From Melampsora larici-populina 98AG31 (lineage: Eukaryota > Basidiomycota > Pucciniomycetes > Pucciniales > Melampsoraceae): 64,000 nt of DNA. Made by a program: the position numbers and the translations under genes. The stretch lies in NCBI RefSeq assembly GCF_000204055.1, contig NW_006768766.1:838706-902705 (forward strand), written 5' to 3'. Shown here piece after piece: positions 1-11,198 of this stretch (within the stretch, counting starts at the first letter, position 1; every line of letters begins with the position of its first letter). The notes under the pieces were generated by a model that saw nothing but the letters and a program-made list of their open reading frames with translations, was not told where the DNA came from and did not search any database.

Positions 1-783
1 CAAAGACAAGGCGGGAAGTGAATTGTACAGGTCTTAAAGGCTTTGAAGCAAGTGCCATTTCAGCTGCGTCTTTTTCTACCGTTCTGATTTGAGTGCGATT
101 GGGTACAAAACCGGGAGGTTTTCTGGCGAGGTATTTCGTTTTGGCTTTCTCCATTGCGGTTTCAATCAAAACTTGACGGTTACTTTCACAAGTTGTCCAG
201 TTGCGCAATTCATCTTCATTTGGTGGATCAGGAAGAGTTGGACCACCATCAAAGGACCCTGATGATGATGATGATGAGCTAGACTTTTGAGGAACACCCA
301 TCATCATCCGAGTATATTTGTATAGTGCTCTAGCTAGTGGAGTGGCTGCTTTAGGAGTAGGATGAGCGCCGGACGTCTTCCCAATGACCACATTTCGCTT
401 GCGAATTGACGATTGTTCCGCGAGAAAAGCTGCACGTGTTTGTTTCCGTGCTTCTACATCGCTCAATGAAAGTTCTCCATCTGAAGAAAAGCACCAGTTG
501 TTGAATGAGTTCTAGACAAAAGAGAAGGAACTACTTAAAAAATGAAAACAAACCAGTATCCAGGTCACTTTCCATGTCATCTTCTCCAAGACCGTCTTCC
601 TGTTCCTCTTCATTCAACCTCCTTTTCTTTGAACCTGAATCCGTGGCTGTCAAACACAAATACTGGATCAGCAAGTTTGTTGACTGATAAAGATACATAG
701 AATTTCAACTCACTAGCATCATTGTTTGAGTTGTTTGGAGAAACTTGAGTGTTTCGAACAGTCGCTTGAGTTGAAGTTTCCAT
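1..783 (-). CDS. Unidentified protein, 5' part of a three-exon gene running off the left edge
   Basis: Read on the minus strand, an ATG at 783-781 opens exon 1 (783-714). A GTGAGT donor leads to exon 2 (646-554) and then exon 3 (480 to the edge). Phases agree at both junctions, giving 214 open codons with no stop. The first 55 residues are Ser/Asn/Thr-rich and then acidic, with a basic KKRR patch. Exon 3 contains a run of eight serines (codons over 264-287), an Arg/Lys-rich stretch and a segment near the edge reading EKDAAEMALASKPLRP. I do not recognise a catalytic domain. The long open frame across three exons in a decayed neighbourhood suggests a real or recently active gene, perhaps a lineage-specific rust family. 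The hAT element lies about 0.4 kb upstream of its start. The true 3' end is outside the window. Confidence 0.6.
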
Positions 784-1199
784 GATTTAGTATTCGGTTT
801 GGCAATATATAAGAAGCGCTCCAAGAACGACTTGAAAAATTTAGATAGATAGATGTTGGTTTAGAGATTTGTAAGAAAAAGTCTCAAGATCAACTTGAGC
901 AGAGTAGATAGAGAGATAAAGAGTATATGAATAAGAAAAGATCCCAAGATCAACTTGAGCGAAGTAGGATGGTTAAGTAACTGTAGGAGATGTAAGAAGA
1001 TGATTTAGCAAGCAATGGTTTAGTTTGAAGTTCAAAAAATCGTTCAACGATCTATTGATCTCAGAGAAAAACAGGCAAGCAAGAGAAAAAGAAAACACTG
1101 AATACTTGGTAAAGTTTTGAAGTTCAAAATTAAATCAAACAAGCAAGCAATCTCAGTCACTAGAGGATCAATATATAACATAGATGGATTGATCACTCA
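784..1199. other. Intergenic segment upstream of the edge gene, with a short direct repeat
   Basis: No gene is seen. A 16-bp word, CAAGATCAACTTGAGC, occurs twice with exactly 60-bp periodicity (885-900 and 945-960), with a looser match near 821-836. The segment lies 5' of the minus-strand edge gene and could hold its promoter. The duplication may be chance or a small tandem repeat. Confidence 0.4.
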
Positions 1200-1206
1200 C
1201 CTCCAG

Positions 1207-1470
1207 CAACGCCGCCACGATACGATACTTGGTAAAGTATCGAGGATACTAGGTATAGTATCTGTTTCAGGATACCACCTCAGGCAGAATCCAGTACAGT
1301 ACCGCCCGTTCGGATACAATACCAGATACGGTACCGTTTATCAGGGTACTATGGGCGGACACTTTGAGTATAGTACCCTCGATACCGGGTACGATACCGA
1401 TACGTATCGTGGTATCGGAGTAATGGTAGATACTGTACAATACTGGCAAAGTATCGGGTATCTTTGTTAA
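1207..1470. repeat. Left terminal and subterminal repeat region of the hAT element
   Basis: After the 12-bp inverted end there are about 250 bp packed with short TAC words in both orientations (GATACGATAC, GGTACCG, AGTATCG, GGTATAGTA). Many pair into small palindromes. The composition is unlike the flanks and matches the opposite end (5740-5994), as expected for transposase-binding subterminal repeats of hAT elements. A 117-codon open frame through it is an artefact of the repeat. Confidence 0.75.
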
Positions 1471-1490
1471 AATAACCGAGCCACAAACAT

Positions 1491-4400
1491 TCATTCCGCA
1501 TAACGAGGCAAGAGAAGAGTGATAAGAAGTAAAGAAAAGATGAGGAAACAAATATGGCTCTCAGAGCCGATTTCGTAAACAACTTGTGTTTGACAAGATA
1601 AGAAAAAAAACAAAAAATTCAAAAAGAAAAGAACAAAGGAGAAAAGTAAATCAAGCAAAATTACTAATACTATCACCCCCCTCCTCTTTTGGTGTGACTT
1701 ATCCAAGGCACTAGAGTGGGCCATACACAATTGACACTCCTCAAAGTCCAAACCTTGAATCGCAATGCCCTCCTTAGACCAGATGCGAGCCCCAACTGAC
1801 TGTTCCACCGTTGATGGTTTCAAAGCCCCTCGATCACGGCTGCAGACATCTGCAGCTGCGGAGAACGTCCTCTCCACAGCTCACGATGATCCACAGACTG
1901 CCAGATAGTCTTTTGCAAGGGATGATAAAACTGGATACCTTGAAGCATTGACCTGGGCGACAGGAAATCAAAATACCATCAGTACTTAATGTGAGAAGAA
2001 ATGGTGATAAATATTAATGATCAGTATATTGTTACCTTCCACCATTCTAAAGCAAGATGTGGATCCCTCTCTACGGCTTTAGATGGCTCATCAACACGCT
2101 CGAAATAGTTGCTGAGCTCATTTTCAGTGCGTGTCTGCAATTTCTTTCTATGTGCCCTAAATCCATCTTCATCTTCATCTTCTTCATTAGACTCACCACT
2201 GTGCCCTTCATTATTCTTGCCCGAGTTCAGTTTACTTTGTCTAATGTCAAAAGCTGTTTCTATTAAAGCTTGAGCTGATATGAATTCGTCTGAGTTTTTG
2301 CCAAAAGCAAACTGAAAGTAGTCGGTTCGCCAGGAGGGATGTAGAACAGTGGCTAGGACTAGGACATTGGATTGAAGGGCTTCAGCTAGATATGCCTTGA
2401 CTCTAGCATGCATGGCGTGATACATCGGGAATAGAGGGTCGGCTCGGGATTTGCACGCGTCGATCTTAGCTTGAAGAGACTTCTTCAACTTGACGTATTC
2501 CCAAATAACCAGTGAACCAGTCGGAGCATCGGCTTCGAAAACCTTGGTTAAAGATTCAAAATCCTTAAGCGAGGAAAGGATCAGTCAGTGTCAGCGTAAG
2601 GAGATGATTCAAATGAAAAAACTCACTCGGAGTATCTTAATAAGTTGACCAACTTGCTTCCATTGGTCTGGCGAAACGTGAGCTTTGTTGAATATGCCAC
2701 GGGGTTGAGCGGTCTCAGGATCACTTGGTCCTACTTCGGGTCTTCGATTCTTGCTTTTGGTCTTTGTGACCTCCTTCTGATCATCTTTGAGCATCCTATC
2801 GATAACCTGCAATTTATTATATAGATCAAAATAATAATTTAGAACATGATGTAGATGAAATTATAAATTTAGGACATACTAAACTTACTTCTTGAGCATT
2901 GAATAGCCTTTCCCAACATTGGAGTTTGATGTTCCATCGAATTCCATAACCTGGAATAGGTCGAGGAAACTTGACACCCATACTATTGCAAGTTGCATCG
3001 AAGACAGCCAACATCCTAGAAGATCCTCCAATTTTTCGAGCTATTTCATCCAGCTGAAGAGATAACAGATCAGTGATTAGAAAAGAAAAGAATTAGATTG
3101 ATTAAAACATATGACACTTACCTGAAGTGTCAATAGATAAACAGCATTCAATTCATTGCAATTGGTGGAAGGCTGATCTGGGGCAAGGTCAAACGGACCA
3201 TCTAAAACATTATACCATTGTTCACCAACCTCTTTTGCAGCTATATCAGTGAGTTCCACCTCATCATCCGATTCCGCATCGATTACATCATTTTGATTTT
3301 CATTTTCATTTTCAGGTACATGTTCTTCTTCCTCTTCTAAAATCGAAGGCATAGCGTGTTCGTCCAAAGGGGAGTCACCAAGGATGGTTGACTTGACAAG
3401 AGGAGGCGGCGGGCCTTTGATTCCTAACGCTTGAAGTCCTCCGTTCACAATTAAGGCAATTTTATGCCCTGCGCATCTTACTCGATCACATCTCTCGTCA
3501 AAATCAAAGTGTTTGTAGTTGTCTTCGGCAATTTTTGAAAGTCGCGCTTGCATAGCACGAGCGCAGGTATCATTATTACTGCCAGAATCGTGAGTCTGGG
3601 AAATCATGTGTGATTGGAAATCGTGTATATGTCAGCCTTAGTTAAAAAGTAAAGAAAGAAATGAACGATTTGAACAGATGAAAAGGAATGTTACTTATCT
3701 TGGGGTACAACTTGTGTTTAGCAAGCACATTAATCAATGGCTCTGCTAACCACTCGCCTTTGTGGTGCCAGGCGATCATCTTCATCGAAAGATGTCTAGT
3801 CACATATTTCCACTGATCGTTGATGTAGGTTACCGACGCCGATATAAAACCATACTTGTTTCGGGGTGAAGTCCACGGATTGAGAATGAGGCCAAATTTG
3901 GAGTTATTGGCCTATTGAGAACAAAAAAAAATAAACAAAATACCCGTTAATCATTATATGAAAAGACTAAAAAAAGACTAAACGTACTTGTAATTCCGAT
4001 ATCACAGAAGAGCGCATCCCAAGATATGCCTTGTGAGCAAAAGAAGCTAACCAAGTCCGTCCAAAGAGCTGAGCAGTTGGATTTGTGTATCGAAAGCAGG
4101 CCCAAAGAGCCTCATCTTCAATCCTCGCCCAGGGCTGTGCTGTTCTCACAGCCCACAAACCTACCATTTGGTTCAAGATCGTGTTCGAGAAGCGAGACCC
4201 ACCTTTTTGAACATATAGATCGATGGAAGTCTGGACATTGGAAGTCGTTTGTTGTTGTTGACGTTTCTGTTCGCGTTTCTCAGCAACCGTTGGGGGCAGT
4301 TTACAGCCAGCTGCAAGGGCCAAATGCCTCTTCTTGCAGCCTGGTCGTCCGGATTTGCCGGGTTGTTTCGAACCGTCCCTATGGGCCAACATGTTCGTAG

Positions 4401-5603
4401 GCAAGCTTCCACCTCCACGAACATGTTCGCCACACCATTTGCAGTTGTACAAATTCCAAGGGCCGTCGTTGGGCTACAGAAGCAAGTTCCACATGGGTTA
4501 GCTACCAGATGAATAGTCGAAGTAAAGAAATCAAATGACTTACATCATTTCCGCCCTGGTAAGCTTCTCCGAAATAATCTTTGATACGGTCGTAGATTGA
4601 TTTGGCCTGATCATCCTGTTTAGATTTCTTGCCAGATTCGAATTTGGCGTGCTCATCCTCGGAGTCCTGAGTTAAGTTGACCTCAATTCGTTTTCGCTTG
4701 GGAGACTTCGACAAGGAATTTCCCTAAACAATGATCATCGAGTTTAATTTGTCAGTTATTAGGTTTAAACCTTGACCTTGATTTTGACGAGAACAATTGG
4801 AATATTAGAGGCCAGTACATACCATGTCCTGAACTTGAGCATCCTTCAGCGTCACCATCGTAGTCTTCTTAGGGCGCTTTGAGGTAATACTTTTCCTATT
4901 AGTAGTAGTACGATGTCAATTGGTTTTTTTTTGTTGGAATCGCGTTGTGCGGCTGGGGTATCTGACTGAGATGCCTCTGATTCAGATTCTTGGGTTCGAC
5001 AGCGCTTACCCTTATTCTTCTCGACAATATCAACGGAGACATCGGAGTTGGATTGAATGATTGACTTTTGAGCAGATTCTGCGGTTCGACCTCACTTTCT
5101 ATTGGTCACTACTAAATCCACTGAGGCCTCGGAGTCGGATGGTACAATGGATCTTCGAGAGTCGGCAGGAGGAATAGTCATTGACGAAGGGCGGCGAAGT
5201 GGTGTAATTTGGGTGCTGTGTCGACGGGGTGGATTGTTGGAAGGCTCATCATGGTCTGGTTGAACCTGAGCCTGTACGGTAGAGGATGGTTCATCAGAAG
5301 TCGGGACAGGGGTAGTTTGTCGATTAGAAGCAACGCCTAGGGCCATATTGGAACCCGCAGTTGAAACTGGAGGATTGTGATACTGAGATGGGGTATTGGA
5401 AAAAGGAAAAGCAAGTGAAGATGATGATAAAAAAGTAATCGAATTGAGAAGATGATCAGATAGAGTGAACTTTGCTTTGGAAAGAGATATACGAAATAGT
5501 GACTTACTAGGACCTTGAAACTGTCAAATAAAGGCACCATAGCGTCCTCCATCACTACGTAAGGCGCTAAAAACGGTCGAGCCCATGAGGTTAGACGTCC
5601 CAT
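1491..5603 (-). pseudogene. hAT transposase, multi-exon, disrupted
   Basis: Starting at ATG 5603-5601, exon 1 (5603-5508) splices to an exon from 5382 with a Ser/Pro-rich N-terminal region. A lysine-rich exon follows (4.72-4.55 kb), then a BED-type zinc finger (CKWC, then AHRDG) in the exon 4452-3990. The core follows: LILNPWTSP near 3.89 kb, THDSGSNND near 3.58 kb and CAGHKIALIVNGG near 3.47 kb. The C-terminal hATC segment (ERTFSAAADV, VGARIW) lies at 1.88-1.78 kb after LALEWWK. Damage: in-frame TGA at 5092-5094 and 1881-1883, a frame change near the T-run at about 4922-4930, an ATAAGT where a GTAAGT donor is expected after 3.69 kb, and Asn where the first catalytic Asp is normally found. 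It is therefore very probably inactive. Exon limits in the middle of the gene are approximate. Confidence 0.85.
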
Positions 5604-5739
5604 GATGGAACGTCGACCGAAATGGAAGTCGAATGAACTAGATGATACTGAACCGGAAGGGAGAAGCAAGGGGTGTGGAGGTGTGAATAGGTGTGAATTG
5701 AAATAAGGTATAAGTCAAAGTGAAATCCGGTGTCGGAGG

Positions 5740-5994
5740 TAACTTATAAGTCAATACATGTCGATACTGAAAGAAACCGTCAGATACTGGGGTACTGCCC
5801 GAGTGCCTGACCGGTAAAGTATCGGCATCCGCGGTACTTTACCGGATACGGTATTGGGTCACAGGATACCTGACCTGGACCTGGCGAGTACAGTATTGCC
5901 GATACCGATACTAAGTATCGGTGGCTGGATACTGTACTGAAACTCACGATACCAATACTTTACTGAGAATGGTAAAGTAAAGGTGGCGGCGTTG
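5740..5994. repeat. Right terminal and subterminal repeat region of the hAT element
   Basis: This is the mirror of the left end: TAC words (GATACTG, GGTACT, CGGTACTTTACCGG, TACCGATACCGATACT) precede the inverted terminus GTGGCGGCGTTG at 5983-5994. It lies just upstream of the transposase start and so may also contain its promoter. Confidence 0.75.
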
Positions 5995-6995
5995 CCTCCA
6001 GTAGCCAGACCGTGCTGCCAATTCACCTTGAATGCATCTTACAATGGCCGAGTAGAAAGAAGAGCCTTTGAAGCACTTATGTTTACGTGTTGTGCCTCAC
6101 CTTTGTGCGCTCATAACCGAGATGCACCTTGACCTGACAAATAAACGGTCAAAGACCCACGTTGGAATTGCATAAAGGACATACCGTTTTGATAAATCAA
6201 ACCCAAAAGATCAAAAACGAAAACAAAGAGGGTGAAGTCCCACTGCATATACATACAATCACTGGTGTAAAACAAGGAGGACTTTTTTCGAAGAGATACA
6301 GTAAAGCCCAAATACAGTACAGACACAATGAACCAAATGGATTCGATGAAATCCAATCTAATCTAATTATCCAATCGTAATACTATCACATAATCATCAG
6401 GCAAACTTCAGTTTTGTTTAGTTACGAGAGGCACAGTCATTTTGGCTGAGGGATATCAGCACATGTTCATGTTGACTGAGAGATCTCCCGAGCCTCAGGA
6501 AGGGTAAGCTTGAGACTCTAAGCAGGACACTTTTTGGAGTGATCCCAAAGAGATTTGTAAACACATACGTGTGTTCTCGACGCCAAGCTAGTGAAATTTT
6601 GACACGGTGGAGGGAACCGGGCGCACACACATGCCAGAGAGGCAGGCCAAGCTAGGTGGGCGGGAGGGGCTCGGAAGGAGGTCCCCAGCCTGGTGAAACT
6701 GGTTCCTGAAAACTAAGTTTCATCTCCGGTTGGTTTGAGAAAACCAAACCCGGGCCGGGGCCCCACTTCCCCAACCGGCACAATCCTGACTAGATAGTAA
6801 GGATCACGACTCCCTAAGGGCCGACGTTAGACATCTAAAGGTCTAAACACGGACGTGACAAACATACCCAATTGGGTCTATAGTACTCTACTCAAGCCTA
6901 GTAGCAAGTAGAGAATGGATAACATGGTTCCCCAGTAATGGTTGCCAAATTGGTAAGTGGTGACAATACCTTGATGGTTTGAAGCATGGGCCAAC
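5995..6995. other. Unassigned segment between hAT element and F-box pseudogene
   Basis: No convincing coding sequence. The stretch 6590-6800 is noticeably richer in G+C than its surroundings and contains GC-rich palindromic text (CCCGGGCCGGGGCC at about 6749-6762). It could be the remnant of another repeat, but no ends or target duplication were found. Confidence 0.3.
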
Positions 6996-8028
6996 TCAAC
7001 CACCAGAGGTCTGGTTTGATTGAGTCAGAATACTTGCTTCATAGTACCGGAGATTTGGAAATACTTGGGAACAAATTCCATGCGGGACATGGTCAGGGAT
7101 TGAAATGATGAATAATGTTGTGAGGGTGTTGGTGATACCTAAGACAATCAAGGCTGTTGGGGGCAAGTTTGCTGGGGGCAGGAGCTCAAGGCAATTGATC
7201 AGCCTTTCCTCTGAGCAGCAGATATCTTGAGAGGCCCAAAAATTGTTGTGATGGCAACTTGCATAAAAATGAACTAAACATGGAAGTGAACCAGAGCTTA
7301 AATGCATAGATGGCAATGACGGAAATTCAATAGATAGAGATTCTAGTGAGATAATGCCTTGTAATAGGGTTTTCAAGGACTCGTAATTGGGAGTCTTGTC
7401 TGAATCAGACAAGCCATGTATGGCTCAGGTTTGAAGGTTTGTAACACCTTGAATCACATTTGAAACCATGGGTGAGAAGCCACCAATTGTCAATGTAACG
7501 TAATTTCAAGTGGATTAAAGTGTTGGCGCATAAGGAGATAATCAAAGCAGCACAGTCTGGCAAGATTGTGTTGGGGTATGACCACATGTCACATGTTGAG
7601 ACAATGCAGGGAACTGATGTAGGCAAAGGCATTGAGTACCACATGCGGTCGAGATGCAGATCAGTGATACTCTTGGGATAGCCAGTGATCATAGAGCAGG
7701 TTTTCCACATATCAATAAGAGATTTAAGCATAGACTCACGAGTCGAATATAATGACTGGAAGACAAGGGAAACCACGGCTCTGTTCCAGCATTGACCCAA
7801 TGAATGTAGTTGGAGAAGTCACATAACAGAGTTGTGTTGGAAAAATAGAGTATCACTGCAATTGTTGTAGTTGGGCCGCACAACCAGGATTTCCGTAATA
7901 ACTTGGTTGAGAATCAAATTCACAACTTTGACCGGCAATTCTTCTGGGCAAGGCATGAGAGGGATCCACAACAGGTTTATAGACTTATTTGGTCTGGTGT
8001 GGAGTGAGTTGTTTGTATGAATAGGCAA
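6996..8028 (-). pseudogene. F-box/LRR-like protein, broken
   Basis: Minus-strand reading from 8028 gives an N-terminal segment with EELPVKVVNLILNQV, which resembles an F-box start (LP.E...I...L). It is followed in the same frame by CWNRAVVSLVFQSLY, resembling the end of an F-box (W...V...LF..L), and then leucine-rich text down to 7000. Two defects separate the parts: an in-frame TGA at 7819-7821 (or an unrecognised intron) and a frame change between 7405 and 7412. F-box proteins act as substrate receptors of SCF ubiquitin ligases. The assignment rests on short motifs; a divergent leucine-rich protein of another kind is possible. Confidence 0.5.
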
Positions 8029-8359
8029 GGCAAATGTGTAAGATGAGATTATATTGAATCAAGTGGCTGTGGTATTGTACTTACAGTATTTTGAGAGCCA
8101 AGGAAAGTGTGACACACAGGGGTAAAGTTACAAGAGATTGACGACAGCAAAATGAGGATCTCAAAGGAATGATAATCAGCACGTATATACAGAAATGAGT
8201 AGAAATGACTTGGGCATAGAAATTTTGTTTGTTGTATTGGTATATCTGTGGGCAGAATGGGGAGTCTGAATATCAAATTGGCAGGGAATGTTGCCGTGAC
8301 AGATATTATCAATTCCAGTATTTACAAAGGATGGTAATCTAGCTCACAAATCGGACGGA

Positions 8360-8710
8360 TTTGATGTTAAAGATGGGTGGTTTTTCTTTCCCAATTTGGG
8401 TGTTGTGGTGGATTTTGGGTCAGTGGATGGGTTTGTGACAATGCTTTACCCTGGTAATCGTGAGCGAAATTGTACTCTACCATCTATAGAACCCAGTATA
8501 TTTACAAGACTCAGTTCATCAGTCCAAATTAGCAAAAGACTTGTTGAGAGGGTAGCTAATCCCAAGACTTTGAATAAATATGGTGAAGTGAAGCATGTTG
8601 GTAGTGCTAGTTATTTGTTTGTGAAGTACACAGGAAGCTTGAAAAAAAGATGTTTTTCTTTTCATATATTATCAATTTCAATACAAAATTCCTTCCGATT
8701 TCTTTCTTTT
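8360..8710 (+). pseudogene. C-terminal fragment of a Tet-like 2OG-Fe(II) oxygenase
   Basis: The open frame reads DGWFFFPNLGVVVDFG, then SVDGFVTMLYPG, then RERNCTLPS and IFTRLSSSVQIS. This order matches the C-terminal part of the Tet-like oxygenase family expanded in rusts and other basidiomycetes: a GG.F..P strand, a DF....G.V strand, and a region with the distal iron-binding histidine before the T.PS text. Here the expected histidine in RER-N-CTL is Asn, so even the retained part appears inactive. No N-terminal half is found upstream. The same motif series is seen in the second relic at 26.7-27.1 kb. Confidence 0.6.
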
Positions 8711-9404
8711 TGTCAAAATTGATGATATGAAGTTCCAACTACAACTTAGCAATGGAAATTTTTGTAGAAGGGTTTTAAAACTTTCTCCTTACTCTTTTCT
8801 TCAAGAGTCGTGTAAAATTTTGGTTGTATACCATCTTTCCATCCTTAGGATCCATCTTGTGATGAGGATGGAAGCCTGAGCATAGGTAAATCAGTCTCAG
8901 AAGGACAATGTATTAAACAAGAGGCAGAGAGGTTAAGGGATGTGTTCTCATTTCAGGTGGAGGACCATTCTCAAGTCTTACTACTCAAAAACAAATTGCA
9001 TTACATAAGAGAAAACAGTTAAGACAAATTCTCAAGCTCAACAGAATTTGCTTCACAAGCACCGGTACAATAAAGATGGGCAGCCAGACTTCCAGCCTAC
9101 ATTGGAGATGTATTTATCAACTTTATTTTATGATCAAACAAGAGAATATGTAAACTCATACAATTATAGCAGGTAAAGGTGAGAGTACCACAACCAGATT
9201 GGAAAATGGGTATCAAAAAACTATACTTCCATAGATTATACTGGTACCAATTTCACTAAATAAGAATTTCAATTGGTATTCCACTATTGTGTATGATTAA
9301 AAAGTAAGCTTACCATCCCAATTCGATGATGGAGTTGAGTACAAAGCATTGGGAACCAAAAGCAAGGGTGGAAATCACTTCACTGTGTGCATTTCAAAAA
9401 TTGA
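8711..9404. other. No gene recognised
   Basis: AT-rich sequence without long frames, RNA-gene-like folds or clear repeats. I see nothing to annotate. Confidence 0.3.
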
Positions 9405-10411
9405 TCAAATGATGAGTAATGTCATAATTTTGCTTAACAGAATCTTGAACACTGACAAGATGGAACTGAACATGAGAGAGCTTAATAAAGGTTTCTTGCT
9501 TTGGCAGTCTGCTTGATGCCTTATCTCATACTCTGCACAGTTTACAAAACCAATGATGAATCCAAATAGCACTTCCCACAAGAAAACGCTGCAGCTTATT
9601 GACAACATGAGTGAACAGTGTATCACCTATGTTTGATGGAAACAGAGGAAGATCACTTACTCTATAAGGGAATCTCTCGACCCTAAAAACGTCACTCCAA
9701 TTCTTGCTGGGCCTTGCATGAACATTGAGTAGGCATCTTGGCTGCTGTCTTCTAGTGATGGTATAGTTATATGAAGATGGAAAAGGATTACACTTATTGC
9801 TGCAATTGCCCCAAGGATCTGTGATCCTAGGTATGGGAGCACATGTCCAGCAGGAGACCGGTCCAAAACCTGCATTATCATTCAGATGGTCAGTAACTAG
9901 AAACCAGATGAAAGATGATGAAATGAACCTCACCAAAAGACTAAGAGAAACACCGGCATCCATGTGAAGATCATGGCCCACTAGTTTAGCAATTTGACCT
10001 AATAACAACACGCGTAATCTATAATGCCAATGTGAGCAGCTTGAAAATATGAAGCTCAGAACCAAAAAGAAATTTTAATCTTACCCAGATAGAATTGCAA
10101 GATTCAGGTGACCATTGGCCACTGGATGGACCTGTTCCAAGGACGCAATGAAAGAATCTACAAAGGAGTAAGATGTCAGTGTTCAGCTGGGCCTGAATCA
10201 AAACACAAATAAAACAATATGTACCTTTGACCATAGCCTTACTGATCCAAACATAGAAGAATGTTGATATAAATTCCAAAAGACAGCCAACCACAAGTTT
10301 AGGCACGGATAGTGGGTTCCATGATGTGAAAATAGTAGTAATATAATTCATTGGATGTCTATCTGAATTGGTTCGAGCTATAACTGCAGCCTCTAAGGGG
10401 TATGAGGTCAT
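9405..10411 (-). pseudogene. Relic of a multi-exon, multi-pass membrane protein (family not identified)
   Basis: From ATG at 10411 the minus strand gives a hydrophobic exon (VPKLVVGCLLEFIST, about 10320-10280). A GTACAT...TTCAG intron follows, then further exons separated by plausible GT-AG introns: one reading RVLLLGQIAKL and MDAGVSLSLL (10015-9935), one with YLGSQILGAIAAISVIL and QGPARIGVTFLGS (9880-9660), and one with FGFIIGFVNC (9600-9530). Four of these blocks align with blocks at 18.1-18.8 kb on the plus strand in the same order and with similar splice sites. The exons are open in suitable frames, so it may be a gene rather than a relic. A transporter or RTA1-like protein is conceivable, but no diagnostic motif settles it. 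Confidence 0.4.
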
Positions 10412-10429
10412 TGATTAAATGAAAGGAAG

Positions 10430-11190
10430 AATTGTAAAACAATAAAAAAGATATTGGTAAGGACTGGAAAAATGAGATTTCAATACATCTATTCAAGGCT
10501 ATTTAGGTGAAATATTCGACTGCTTTTAGACCATTGGCTTCATAGATGTTACATTTTGGCAATTCATTTTAGGTTCACTGTTCAGGTCACTTAAGATTTT
10601 GGACCCAGTTCACTGTTGAGAATTGTGAATTATCAATCAGGACAAGTTGTGGATCATTGATTAAAAAAAGTAAGCAGCTCAACTGGAAATCTTCAATGGC
10701 GGGTTCAGGTCTCTTGCCAGGATACAATCAACTTGTGGTTCCTGGCATGATCAGGATCCTCTTTGCATTAATGTATCACTTACTTACATCAGCCATCTTT
10801 TGACTCAGATTGGTAATCAATGAATCTGACCAGCCATATGATCTCACACTGGTATATATCCTGCCAGGAATCTCTTTTCGATAATGCTTTCTTCACTCAG
10901 CTCTATCCAATCTTTATTTTGTAACACCCCTCCCTCATAACTACCTATAGACTATTCACAATGAACCTGAACTACCTCACCAAATTTCTAGGTTGTTTTC
11001 TTTACACATTCTTGCTTGAAACAATCAAGATTTCTGGTAACCTCCATTGGTCACTTAATGTATTCATAAACTTTCTCTCAACTATCATCTTTTAACTTTC
11101 ACTTACCTTTTCTTCTCTTCCGCAACCCCCTTTCAAAAGTTGACAGTCACCTACATGTAAGTCTTTTCTTTCCATTTCTCAGTTGATCTG
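10430..11190. other. Unassigned segment 3' of the gypsy element
   Basis: No gene. On the plus strand, TGTAACACCCC at 10919 and CCTACA near 11155 could be the borders of a short 3' LTR, followed by a pyrimidine-rich tract (11159-11180) that would be a polypurine tract on the element strand. No second copy was found on the other side, so this stays a suggestion. Confidence 0.25.
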
Positions 11191-11198
11191 ATCTTGAG

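Larger units (their letters stand above)
1207..5994 (-). mobile_element. Complete hAT-superfamily DNA transposon (mutated)
   Basis: The ends are inverted: CAACGCCGCCAC at 1207-1218 is matched by GTGGCGGCGTTG at 5983-5994. The element is flanked by the 7-bp direct repeat CCTCCAG (1200-1206 and 5995-6001), consistent with an 8-bp hAT target duplication with one changed or ambiguous base. Both ends are followed inward by dense arrays of TAC-containing short words (GTACC, GATAC, AGTATCG), as in the subterminal transposase-binding regions of hAT elements. The interior carries a minus-strand transposase gene with BED-type zinc finger, DDE core and hATC dimerisation segment. Premature stops and a changed first acidic residue suggest the copy is no longer autonomous, although its ends remain recognisable. 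Confidence 0.85.

Noticed and set aside
1117..1551. Open frames of 94-117 codons on both strands at the hAT left end
   Set aside because: They run through the TAC-word array; the repeat period avoids stops in several frames. No start context, domain or splice structure supports a protein.
9405..10411. Oligopeptide-transporter or RTA1-like identity for the membrane relic
   Set aside because: Some hydrophobic blocks can be made to resemble either family, but neither family's diagnostic motifs are present in the right order.
10919..11155. Possible gypsy 3' LTR (TGTAACACCCC to CCTACA)
   Set aside because: Border words and a polypurine-like tract fit, but no corresponding 5' LTR copy was found, so it is not listed as an LTR.
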